DNA of 64,000 nt from Bufo bufo (taxonomy: Eukaryota > Chordata > Amphibia > Anura > Bufonidae). A model generated the notes under the pieces. It was not told the DNA's origin. It did not search any database and saw only the letters and a program-made list of their open reading frames with translations. The stretch covers positions 147,744,917-147,808,916 of the forward strand of contig NC_053391.1 of assembly GCF_905171765.1 (NCBI RefSeq), read 5' to 3'. Of this stretch, positions 23,201 through 35,200 are shown in pieces. The translations under genes and the position numbers were made by a program. How positions within the stretch are numbered: the stretch's first letter is position 1; each line of letters opens with the position of its first letter.

Positions 23201-26200
23201 GACTACGGGCCTAGGTATTTGGAGACCCCCCCCCCTTGTTTGGTTGAACCGGGGTTCCGGAGCCCAGGGATGGATGTTCCGGTGGAGCCTGGCCCTACAG
23301 CCATCCAATTTCCCAATTCAATACAGGCTCTCGAAACCCAAGGCCAATTACCATGGACTATCTTGGGGGAACTATGTGATGACATGGTCATTAGTTTGAG
23401 TTAAATGTGTACTGGTGTTGGATATGTGTAATTATGTTATGTTGTGTAACTTGTTTCAAAAGACTGTCAGCCCCCCCCCCCCCCCCCCTTCTGTCGTTAT
23501 CTCCCATTGTACTCTGAAAGACCTCAGGACACAGGACAATGACATTTTGGCCAGGCTCCTGCTAGGGCTGTCTGGAGCTATTTTAGCAGGTGGACACCTG
23601 TGGTGTGGGGGCAGACAGAATGTCTGGGGAGGGAAAGAGGATGGGATGAGATTATAGTCTCATCTGTTCGATTTCTGTATTTAAGTCTGTGCAGTTGTTC
23701 AATAAAGCAGAATTTGTTTCACCTACACTGAGTCTCGTCCAGTGACTGGGGAAACTGGGAGCTACAGATCAGCGGTTTGCAATATATCCTGAGGAAGGAA
23801 GAATACAGAGGCCGACATACTCTTCCTGAGTACTGGGGGTCCGTCACACTCCACTTAGCTTCTAGCTGAATACATACAAAATCTAGTTAGCCCTAAAGCT
23901 GAGTACATTTGAGGGCTTTATAATACCTGAAGCTGAGTACATAAATATTGCACAGATCTGCAGATACTATACTTGACTTCTAGCTGGATATACAGTTGCA
24001 AGAAAAAGTATGTGAACCCTTTGGAATGATATGGATTTCTGCACAAATTGGTCATAAAATGTGATCTGATCTTCATCTAAGTCACAACAATAGACAATCA
24101 CAGTCTGCTTAAACTAATAACAAAGAACGGGGTTAGATGTCGCACAAGGCTATCTGCAAACCAAAAAAGGTGCACCTCACCAATCGAGAACACTCACTCG
24201 ATCACTATAAAATGAGAACAAAGGGGTTAAGGAGCAGGGCACTCTCAGAAATTTCGGACCATATAGAGAACCATTATAAAATATATATATTTATTGATGT
24301 ACTGAATATTCTAAAACTGGAACTCGCTATAGAAAACATGTCATTTACCTACATTTAGGATTTGATATCAGTTGATATATCTAAATAGCAGCAAATTGGA
24401 TCTAGACAATATTCAAATTAATAGTATACAGCCCCAACAACAGTATATCGATGGTGATGATCTAAAATAATCGAACTGAAATAAATCAAAGGTAACTATT
24501 GAGTCCACCTCTATCATTCAATGGTGTAACTTCAAAGTTCCTTAATGTTTCCCACACCAAAACCAATCCGTCCTATGGATACTAATTTTAGAACTATCCT
24601 GAGCAGAGCGGCGTCCCGCTACTTTGAAGCTTGCAAGCGATTACAAAGTTACCTTTGATCCAGCTTCCATCAAGTCAGTCTTAACCAAGCCGTGGGATAT
24701 TGCTGCTCCCTGCGCTGTGCTAATGATGTTGTCGCACTACGATATCGGGAGCTTTCTCGTGCATAGCATTGGGGGACACAGCACCATGGGTATACGTCCA
24801 ACTACCACTAGTTTTTTTTGAAAGAATCTTTTGTTTTTTGCCTGCATCAATAACCTGTCATTAAATTTTTGTTGGGATTCTTTCCATTTATCTCTAGTGA
24901 CATCTTGTGGTTGCAGGATATAATCCGCCTCTGCTGCCTCTACTTCCATAATTAACTTCCTTGTGTGCGCCCTAGATTCACTCTTTTTCCTGTTTACTTC
25001 TGCTATAAGCAAGCCCCTCAAAAACGCTTTCGTATCTCTGCACTACACAGCCGTATTTCTAATTTACAGGTTGAGTACCTGTACCCTCCAAATGCTGTGG
25101 ATATGTTTCCACTCTCCTTAGAGTGCAACATGCAGCCACTTTACCTATATTTTAGGCGTGTGTTTGTAGTATCCCAAGTGCTGGACCCTATGGTGCAATC
25201 TGTGGCCCATACAGTTTCTGTATTACTGGGTGCTTTCTGCCCCCGGGTTCTAATCTGTGCTGCGGATGTTGGTTCCATCCTTTTGATTCTTCCATACATC
25301 TGCCACTCCTCGTGCTCAATGGTCTCCTTGTACTTTTCAAGGCACTGTCTACAACAGGCCATCCTGGTTCAGCATGTGCATGGTTTCCATATCTGGCAGG
25401 GGTGGGCCAGCCCAACCCCCACCTTGTTGGTCTAGTGCTACTTTCGGTAGCTCCAGTATATGGCTGATCTGTTCTGATCCGGCGGGTGGTCCACATACAA
25501 CCACGCTCCCTACACCATGGCCAGGTGGTTGTTGGCCTTTGTGCTAGTGTTGCCCTTGCGATCTCTATAAGGTACTACGGTATGCTGCGCTCCGTGCTAC
25601 CCCATGTTATAGAGGAGTACTCGTGTTGTTTCCTATTACAAAGCGGCCCATTCCTGGTGGAGTACAGTGATCTCCACTGGATCTTCTACCTTGTTGGGGC
25701 ACGTAGCTTGGTGAGCACCGGCCGCTGCAGCAGTTTTCGGTCATCGCTGGATGTCCTCCGCCACACGGAATCCTTCTGGGGTCAACGGTTTATCGTCGCT
25801 GGACGTCCTCCCTGACGGGTCAGGGACAGGACCACTGGGTCCAATTTTCAGCTGATTGCTCTGGCATCGGACAGGGTCCCATAGTTCCTTCTGGGTCCAG
25901 GTGTTCTCTGTATTCCCTTATATTCTCTGCTTAGTTGTACTACATGAGAGGGGCAGTCCCCTTGGACCTTGCCGTCGTCTGCACCTGTCAGGTACTTTTT
26001 CCCCCCTGGGAGTTTTTAGTATGCCGGTCGCAGCTGGTTTCTACATTTCTGTGTAGTCTCACCCGGCGACTTCTGCATTTCTTATGCATATAGATGTCTG
26101 TCGATTTAGTGGTACATCCCGAGCTGCTGTACTTGCCCTCTCTGGGACAATGTACACAGTTTGCTAGTCACTATTCTTGGAATGGCTAGTTGTCCATGGC

Positions 26201-29200
26201 CAATGTCCCTTCCCCTATGATAGTTTCATTTCACCTTTCCTGGATATTCTGGCTTGTGTTGTCTTCTGGTGGTTCAGCTCCTGGTTCCTTGTGAGCCCAT
26301 TCCGGGTACTCCTTTCTGGAGTTGGTTGATCCCTTTATGGGTTCCAATAGCCTTGTTGTCCTCTTGGGATTCGTGTCTCTTTTCCCAGCCTCCCACGTCA
26401 AGTACCTGGTATTGAGTGGTTTAGTGCTACGGTTTGCAATTCCGCCGTATGGTCTCCTTCGGGAGGGACCTCCTCCTGTTGTAGAACCTTTCCTCCTTAG
26501 GCTGTTGGAGTACTCTCCTTCTACTCCCATGTCTCTCAGTCCAGTGTGTCCCTGCTGAGATTTCCTGGGCCTGTATCTGGTTCCTTTTTTCCCTGATACT
26601 TAATATGCCCAGAGTTTCCTCTGGTCTTACGCTTCACAGTGATATCTTGTTTACAGAGGCTCGATCTTCGTCTCCTGTTTTTGGGATGCAGGTCTTATCA
26701 TTCTCTTTTCCTGGCCTTTTGCCTACAACCCCCTCCTTCTCCAAGGGTTGGCGGTTTCCTCTAACAGCCTTGGGTTTTCACCTTTCAATAGGGCGCTTAA
26801 CTTCTTCAACTGCCTTGCGGTGAGGGGAGACCTGCTCCCTTCACATGTGAGCCTTGCTTTGGCTTCCCTCACTCGTTTGGCTTCCAGTGCTTCCCTGTTT
26901 CCTTGCTCCCCTGGCCTGTCAGGGGTAGGCCACAGTTTTTTTTCGCTCTTTGGGTCTGAGACAATTTAGAGCATTAGGTAGTTCCAACACACGGTGCTGT
27001 CCTAATTTTTTTCTCCAGCCCTTGGCTGACCTCGGTGTTCCCCTTTGTGGCCTTCTTGCATTTGGGATTTTCTTCCAGGCATTTGTCCTGGGGTGCTTCT
27101 TCCTTGAGGTTTCTTCCTTGTTATGGAACCTGTTGCCCATTCCGTGTTTTTTCCTGTTGGGTCACATGGTTCTCCTGCACCTGTATGCCCAACCGGTGGC
27201 ATGGCTGTTCTTTTCCCACCCTCGGGGACTGCTTTGGGACGTCCCATGGTGCTGTGTCCCCCAATGCCATGCACGAGAAAATTGGATTTTTTGTACTCAC
27301 CGTAAAATCCTTTTCTCGTAGTAGGCATTGGGGGACACAGATCCCAACCTATGTTTTTACTTCCGCTTCTCTTGGCTGGTCTCTTGATCTTTCCCGGTTC
27401 GGGAGTTGGTTCCTTGCTTTTCTGCTCTCTCCTACTGCTTTTGGTACAAACTGAATAGCCTCGTGCCTGTGGAGAGGGTATAGCCCACTTGGGAGGAGCC
27501 AACACTTTTTGTGTCTAGTCCCTCCTAGTGGTAGTTGGACGTATACCCATGGTGCTGTGTCCCCCAATGCCTACTACGAGAAAAGGATTTTACGGCGAGT
27601 ACAAAAAAAATAATCAAATTTTTTCTTCTAGTGAAGACCACGCTGGTGGCTTATTGTTCCAATAAGCCGCCAGCGTGGTCTTCACTAGAAGAAAAAGCTC
27701 CCGATATCGTAGTGCGACAACAATCATTAGCACAGCGCAGGGAGCAGCAATATCCCACGGCTTGGTTAAGACTGACTCGATGGAAGCTGGATCGAAGGTA
27801 ACTTTGTAATCGCTTGCAAGCTTCAAAGTAGCGGGACGCCGCTACCCATTCTGATTGAGCGGGACGCCGCTACCCATTCTGATTGAGCGGGATGCCGCTA
27901 TGCTCAGGATAGTTCTAAAATTTGTATTCATAGGACGGATTGGTTTTGGTGTGGGAAACATTAAGAAACTTTTGAAGTTACACTATTGAATGATAGAGGT
28001 GGACTCAATAGTTACCTTTGATTTTATTTCAGTTCGATTATTTTAGATCATCACCATCGATATACTGTTGTTGGGGCTGTTACTATTAATTTGAATATTG
28101 TCTAGATCCAATTTGCTGCTATTTAGATATATCAACTGATGTCATTTACCTACATTTAGGATTTGATATGTTTTCATAGCGAGTTCCATCGTTTTAGAAT
28201 ATTCAGTACATCAATAAATATATATTTTATAATGGTTCTCTATATGGTCCGAAATTTCTGAGAGTGCCCTGCTCCTTAACTCCTTTAAACTAATAACACA
28301 CAAAGAATTAAATGTTACCATGTTTTTATTGAACACACCATGTAAACATTCACAGTGCAGGTGGAAAAAGTATGTGAACCCTTGGATTTAACCACCTCAG
28401 CTCCCCTAGCTTAAACCCCCTTAATGACCAGACCACTTTTTACAATTCTGCACTACACTACTTTTATGGTTTATTGCTCGGTCATACAACTTACCACCCA
28501 AATGAATTTTACCTCCTTTTCTTCTCACTAATAGAGCTTTCATTTGGTGGTATTTCATTGCTGCTGACATTTTCTTACTTTTTTTTTGATATTAATCAAG
28601 ATTGACCGAAATTTTTGCAAAAAGACATTTTTCACTTTCGGTTGTAAAATTTTTCAAATCTACATTTCTATATAATTTTTTCTCTAAACTTATTGTTCTA
28701 CATGTCTTTGATAAAAAAAAATACAACAAGTGTATATTTATTGGTTTGCGCAAAAGTTATAGCGTTTACAAACTATGGTACAAAAATGTGAATTTCCAAA
28801 TTTTGAAGCAGCTCTGACTTTCTGAGCACCTGTCATGTTTCCTGAGGTTCTACAATGCCCAGACAGTAGAGACGCCCCACAAATGACCCCATTTCGGAAA
28901 GTAGACACCCTAAGGTATTCGCATAGTGAGTTCATGGAAGTTTTTATTTTTTGTCACAAGTTAGCAGAAAATGATGATTTTAAAAAATTTTTTTTCTCGT
29001 ATTCCACTAACTTGTGACAAAAAATAAAATTTTACATGAACTCTCCATGCCCCTCAAGAAATACCTTGGGGTGTCCTCTTTCCAAAATGGGGTATTTATA
29101 CTGCCCTGGCATTTTAGGGGACCTAAAGCGTGAGAAGTAGTTGGGAATCCAAATGCGTAAAAAATGCCCTGTGAAATCGTAAAGATACTCATTCGAATTT

Positions 29201-32200
29201 GGGCCCCTTTGCGCACCTAGGCTGCAAAAAAGTGTCACACGTGGTATCGCCGTACTCAGGAGAAGTAGGGCAATGTGTTTTGGGGTGTATTTTTACATAT
29301 ACCCTTGCTGGGTGAGATAAATATCTCTGTAAAAGACAACTTTTTCCAATTTTTTTTATACAAAGTTGTCATTTTACAGAGATAGTTCTCTCACCCAGCA
29401 TGGGTATATGTAAAAATACACCCCAAAACGCATTGCCCTACTTCTCCTAAGTACGGCGATAACACATGTGTGACACTTTTTTGCAGCCAAGATGCGCAAA
29501 GGGGCCGAAAGTCCAACGAGTACCTTTTTAGGAGTGCATTTTTAGGCATTTGGATTCCAGACTTCTTCTCACGCTTTAGGGCCCCTAAAATGCCAGGGCA
29601 GTATAAATACCCCACATGTGACCCCATTTTGGAAAGAAGACACCCCAAGGTATTCCATGAGGGGCATGGCGAGTTCATAGAAGTTTTTTTTTTTTTTTGG
29701 CACAAGTTAGCGGAAATTGATTATTATTTATTTTTTCTCACAAAGTCTCTCTTTCCGTTAACTTGTGACAAAAAGTTCAATCTTTTATGGACGCAATATG
29801 CCCCTCAGCGAATAACTTGGGGTGTCTACTTTCCGAAATGGGGTCATTTGTGGGGTGTGTTTACTGTTCTGGCATTTTGGGCGGGGTTAAATTGTGAGCA
29901 ACCCTGTAAAGCCTAAAGGTACTCGCTGGACTTTCGGCCCCTTTACGCACCTAGGCTGCAAAAAAGTGTCACACGTGGTATTGCCGTACTCAGGAGAAGT
30001 AGGGCAATGTGTTTTGGGGTGTATTTTTACATATACCCATGCTGGGTGAGAGAAATATCTCTGTAAATTGACAACTTTGTATAAAAAAAATTAAAAAGTT
30101 GTCATTTACAGAGATATTTCTCACACACCGTATGGGTATATGTAAAAATACACCCCAAAACACATTGCCCTACTTCTCCTGAGTACGGCGATAACACATG
30201 TGTGACACTTTTTTGCAGCCTAGGTGCGCAAAGGGGCCCAAATTCCAATGAGTATTTTTAGGATTTCACAGGGCATTTTTTACGCATTTCGATTCCAAAC
30301 TACTTCTCACGCTTTAGGGCCCCTAAAATACCAGGGCAGTATAAATACCCCACAAGTGACCCCATTTTGGAAAGAAGACACCCCAAGGTATTCCGTGAGG
30401 GGCATGGCGAGTTCCTCGAATTATTTTTTTGGGCACAAGTTAGCGGAAAATACAAAGTCTCATATTCCACTAACTTGTGACAAAATTTTACATGAACTCG
30501 CCATGCCCCTCACGAAATACCTTGGGGTGTCTTCTTTCTAAAATGGGGTCACGTGGGGTATTTATACTGCCCTGGCATTTTAGGGGCCCTAAAGCGTGAG
30601 AAGAAGTCTGGAATATAAATGTCTAAAAATTTTTACGCCTTTGGATTCCGTGAGGGGTATGGGGAGTTCATGTGAGATTTTATTTTTTGTCACAAGTTAG
30701 TGGAATATGAGACTTTGTTAGAAAAAACAAAAAAACTAAAAAAAAAATCAATTTCCGCTAACTTGTGGCAAAAAAAAAAAATCTTGCCATGCCCCTCAAA
30801 AGTGATCTTTATAGTGCTGCAGTGATTTTACGGTGTTTTTGCAGTGATCAGAAAAAAAATAATTTCTGTCACTGCGGTGGGGCGGACTGAACGCAAGTGT
30901 GCGCACAAGATCAGGCCTGATCGGGCGAACACTGCTTTTTTTGTAGAGCCTATAGAACATGTCCTATTCTTGTCCGCAATTGCGGACAAGAAAAGGCATT
31001 TTCTATATAGTTCTGGCAATGTGCAGATCCGCAAAATGCGGAAAGCACATTGCCGGTGTCCGTGTTTTGTGGATCCGCAAAACACATACGGACGTCTGAA
31101 TGGAGCCTGACAGGGGGGTGTTCAGGGAGTTTATATGGGGTGATCAGGGGTTAATAAGTGACAGGGGGGGGGGGGTGTAGTGTAGTGTGGTGCTTGGTGC
31201 TACTTACAGAGCTGCCTGTGTCCTCTGGTGGTCGATCCAAGCAAAAGGCACCACCAGAGGACCAGGAAGCAGGTATATCAGACGCTGTTAACAAAACAGC
31301 GTCTGATATACCTTTCAGGGGTTAAAAAAAATCTCATCTACAGCCTGCCAGCGAATGATCGCCGCTGGCAGGCTGTAGATCAGCTCGTTTACCTTCTGAT
31401 CCTGTCAACGCGCGCTCCTGTGTGCGCGCGTTCACAGGAAACCTCGCGTCTCGCGAGAGGATGCGCCGATGCGTCCAGGAGGAATAACCCGGCCGCCCGC
31501 AGGACGCATCCCTGTGTTAGGCGGTCGGGAGGTGGTTAAAGGGATTCTGTCATGACATTTTAGGCCTATAACCTAAACATATGGCCAGGTCCGTCCAAAT
31601 AGCATGAATCCGAAACTGTACTTATTAAATGTGCCTGTGGCTCTATTAGCACATAAAACAGGTTTTTATAACCTGTCATTCACCTACCTAAGGTGCCCAA
31701 GGGGACGTCGCTTCATATAGGGTGCCCGGCTGCAGCCATCTCCGTCTGGTGCCCAGCGCCGCCTTCCCAGTTGAAATCGGCGCCTTCCTAAGTACAGTTT
31801 CAGATTCATGCTATTTGGACGGACCTTGCCATATGTTTAGGTTATAGGCCTAAAATGTCATGACAGAATCCCTTTAATAACTGGTTGAACCTCCTTTGGC
31901 AGCAATAACTTCAACCAAACGTTTCCTGTAGTTGCAGATCAGACGTGCCCAATGGTCAGGAGTAATTCTTGACCATTCCTCTTTACAGAACAGTTTCAGT
32001 TCAGCAATATTCTTGGGATGTCTGGTGTGAATTGCTTTCTTGAGGTCATGCCACAGCATCTCAATCAGGTTGAGGTCAAGACTCTGACTGGGCCACTTCA
32101 GAAGGCGTATTTTCTTCTGTTTAAGCCATTCTGTTGTTGATTTATTTCTATGCTTTGGGTCGTTATCCTGTTGCAACACCCTTCTTCTGTTGAGCTTCAG

Positions 32201-35200
32201 CTGGTGGACAGATGGCCTTAAGTTCTCCTGCAAAATGTCTTGATAAACTTGGAAATTCATTTTTCCTTCGATGATAGCAATCCGTCCAGGCCCTGACGCA
32301 GCAAAGCAGCCCCAAACCATGATGCCCCCACCACCATACTTCACAGTTGGGATGAGGTTTTGATGTTGGTGTGCTGTGCCTCTTTTTCTCCACACATAGT
32401 GTTGTGTGTTTCTTCCAAACAACTCAACTTTGGTTTCATCTGTCCACAGAACATTTTGCCAGTACTGCTCTGGAACATCCAGGTGATCTTGTGCAAACTG
32501 TAAACGTGCAGCAATGTTTCTTTTGGACAGCAGTGGCTTCCTCTGTGGTATCCTCCCATGAAATTCATTCTTGTTTAGGGTTTTACGTATCGTAGATTCG
32601 CTAACAGGGATGTTACAAAAGTCTCTGGCATATGCTAAGTCTTTAGCTGACACTCTAGGATTCTTCTTCACCTCATTGAGCAGTCTGCGCTGTGCTCTTG
32701 CAGTCCTCCTTTACACTCCTAGGGAGAGTAGCAGCAGTGCTGAACTTTCTCCTTCTATAGACAATTTGTCTTACCGTGGACTGATGAACAGCAAGCCTTT
32801 TGGAGATACTTTTATAACCCTTTCCAGCTTTATGCAAGTCAACAATTCTTAATCGTAGGTCTTCTGAGAGCTCTTTTGTGCGAGGCATCATTCACATCAG
32901 GCAATGCTTCTTGTGAAAAGCAAACCTATTAAATTGGACTCCAGTTGTCTGACACCTCACTCCAATTAGCTTTTGGAGATGTCATTAGTCTAGGGGTTCA
33001 CATACTTTTTCCACCTGCACTGTGAATGTTTACATGGTGTGTTCAATAAATACATGGTAACATTTAATTCTTTGTGTGTTATTAGTTTAAGCAGACTGTG
33101 ATTGTCTATTGTTGTGACTTAGATGAAGATCAGATCACATTTTATGACCAATTTGTGCAGAAATCCATATCATTCCAAAGGGTTCACATACTTTTTCTTG
33201 CAACTGTATAGTGCTGAATACATGGAAAATACAGAGTCCTAGGTGCTATATTTCACCAGAGCAGTAATACTGGTGCTGTGCTGAATACATATAGATGATA
33301 AAATATAATGATCAAGTCAATAATTACACATAGCACACATACAGTCCTGATCAAAAGTTTAAGACCACTTGAAAAATGGCAAAAAATCATATTTATCATG
33401 GCTGGATCTTAACAAGGTTCCAAGTAGAGCTTCAACATGAAACAAGAAGAAATGGGAGTGAGACAAAACATTTTTTGAGCATTCTATTTAATGAAAACAA
33501 CGAATGAACTGAAACAGGCTGTTTTTCAGCTGATCAAATCCCCCCCCCAAAACAGAAATCCAACTTCCAAACATTAACTCAGTAATGAGTAGCTCCGCTG
33601 TTATTGTTTATCACTTCCAAAATTTGTTTCGGCATACTTGATGCAAGCGTTTCCATGAGGTGAGTGGGAACATTTCTCCAAGTGGTGAAGACGGCCGCAC
33701 GAAGGCCATCTACTGTCTGGAACTGTTGTCCATTTTTGTAAACTTCCCTTGCCATCCATCCCCAAAGGTTCTCAATTGGATTTAGATCAGGGGAACTCGC
33801 AGGATGGGCCAAAAGAGTGATTTATTCTCCTGGAAGAAGTCCCTTGTCCTGCGGGCTTTGTGTACTGTAGCGTTGTCCTGTTGAAAAACCCAGTCGTTAC
33901 CACACAGACAAGGGCCCTCAGTCATGAGGAATGCTCTCTGCAACATCTGGACATAGCCAGCGGCCATTTGACGCCCCTGCACTTCCTGAAGCTCCAGTGT
34001 TCCAGGAAAAAGCACCCCAGACCATTATGGCGCCCCCTCCACTGTGGCGCGTAGAAAACATCTCAGGTGGGATCTGCTTGTCATGCCAGTAACGTTGGAA
34101 ACCATCAGGACCATTAAGGTTAAATTTTTTTCTCATCAGAGAATAAAACTTTCTTCCACCTTTTGAATGTCCCATGTTTGGTGCTCTCTTGGAAAGTCCA
34201 AACGAGCAGTTCTGTGGTGTTCAAGGAGACGAGGTCTTTGAAGACGTTTTTTGTTTTTGAAGCCCTTCAGTCTCAGATGTCGTCTGATGGTTATGGGGCT
34301 GCAGTCAGCACCAGTAAGGGCCTTAATTTGGGTCAAGGATCGTCCAGTGTCTTGACAGACAGCCAATTGGATCCTCCGGCTCAGTGCTGATGAAATTTTT
34401 TTGGGTCTTCCACTTGACTTTTTTGTTCCATAACCCTCAGGATCATTTAAGAAATTCCAAATGACTGTCTTACTGCGTCCCACCTCAGCAGCGATGGTGT
34501 GCTGTGAGAGACCCTGCTTATGCAGTTCAACAACCAGACCACGTTCAAAAAGGATAGTTTTTTTTGCCTTTGCCATCACAACTTGTGACTACCTGACAGA
34601 AAATGACAATGAATCCACATCTTTGCACAGATTTGGCCTTTTTAAAGGCATGTGGTCCTAAAATTTGGATCAGCTGAAAAACAGCCTGTTTCAGTTTAAT
34701 CGTTATTTTCAATTAATTGAATGCTCAAAAAATGTTTTGTCTCACTCTCATTTCTTCTTGTTGCATGTTGAAGCTCTACTTGGAACCTTGTTAAGATCCA
34801 ACAATGTAAAATATGATTTTTTGCATTTTTCAAGTGGTCTTAAACTTTTGATCAGGACTGTATATACGTGCAAAAAATGGCAAACTACTCAGGAGTAAGG
34901 CCCATATACAGCTATAGCAACCTACCCACAGACATGATGTATAATATGCTGAAGTAACACCCCACGCACTAACACCTCATAGTCCTATAGAGTTGAATGG
35001 GGCAGTGGACAATCTGTGTTTCCATTGAAATGGGAAAACACAGGCCCCCATTTTTGTGATCCGTGGGGGCCCCAGAAGTTGGATAAAGGATAAGTTGTCA
35101 TAATGGGACAACCCCTTCAAGATTACATGTAGATGTGGTTCTAATGCTTGTGTACTACAAGAAAACTGTTTTCCTAAGTTACTGTCAGTTTGAACATGTA

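Larger units (their letters stand above)
24123..28286. mobile_element. 4.2-kb palindromic (foldback) insertion with 12-14-bp duplication
   Basis: The arms of about 570 bp (24208-24757 and 27688-28284) are reverse complements: AAGGAGCAGGGCACTCTCAG, AAATATATATATTTATTGAT and CGCACTACGATATCGGGAGC occur in both. The apex near 27660 is CTTATTGTTCCAATAAG. The flanking Tc1 sequence AAACTAATAACA is duplicated (24111-24122 and 28287-28298; two more T bases also match). About 85 bp at the left end have no partner. The right arm has a 28-bp tandem duplication (27831-27890) absent from the left. DIRS copy C sits next to the apex. Class uncertain. Confidence 0.85.
23993..33206 (-). mobile_element. Tc1/mariner element I, expanded by three nested insertions
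   Basis: Ends CAGTTGCAAGAAAAAGTATG and its complement CATACTTTTTCTTGCAACTG, flanked by TA (23991-23992 and 33207-33208). The TIRs are about 200 bp. The left TIR is split by the palindromic insert 24123-28286, and the sequence between TIR and transposase by two TTAA elements (28392-31873). Without these the element would be about 1.6 kb, the normal size of a vertebrate Tc1 element. The transposase is on the minus strand. Confidence 0.93.
22545..35122. mobile_element. Outermost MITE of a deep transposon nest
   Basis: The left piece, 22545-22680 (GGTATTGTCTCATTACCCCA, CTATCCCCCATCCAC, CAGTCCCATAGAGTT), pairs inversely with the right piece, 34980-35122 (CCTATAGAGTTGAATGGGG, GGATAAGTTGTCATAATGG, GACAACCCCTT). 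Between them, further unidentified repeat sequence (22680-23130, 23854-23990, 33209-33338, 34863-34980, with recurrent GCTGAGTACAT or GCTGAATACAT) is itself split by a solo LTR and two Tc1 elements. Confidence 0.6.

Noticed and set aside
25486..27505. Several 100-160-codon ORFs in DIRS copy C
   Set aside because: They fall in a pyrimidine-rich stretch where stops are rare on both strands, overlap each other, and show no domain.
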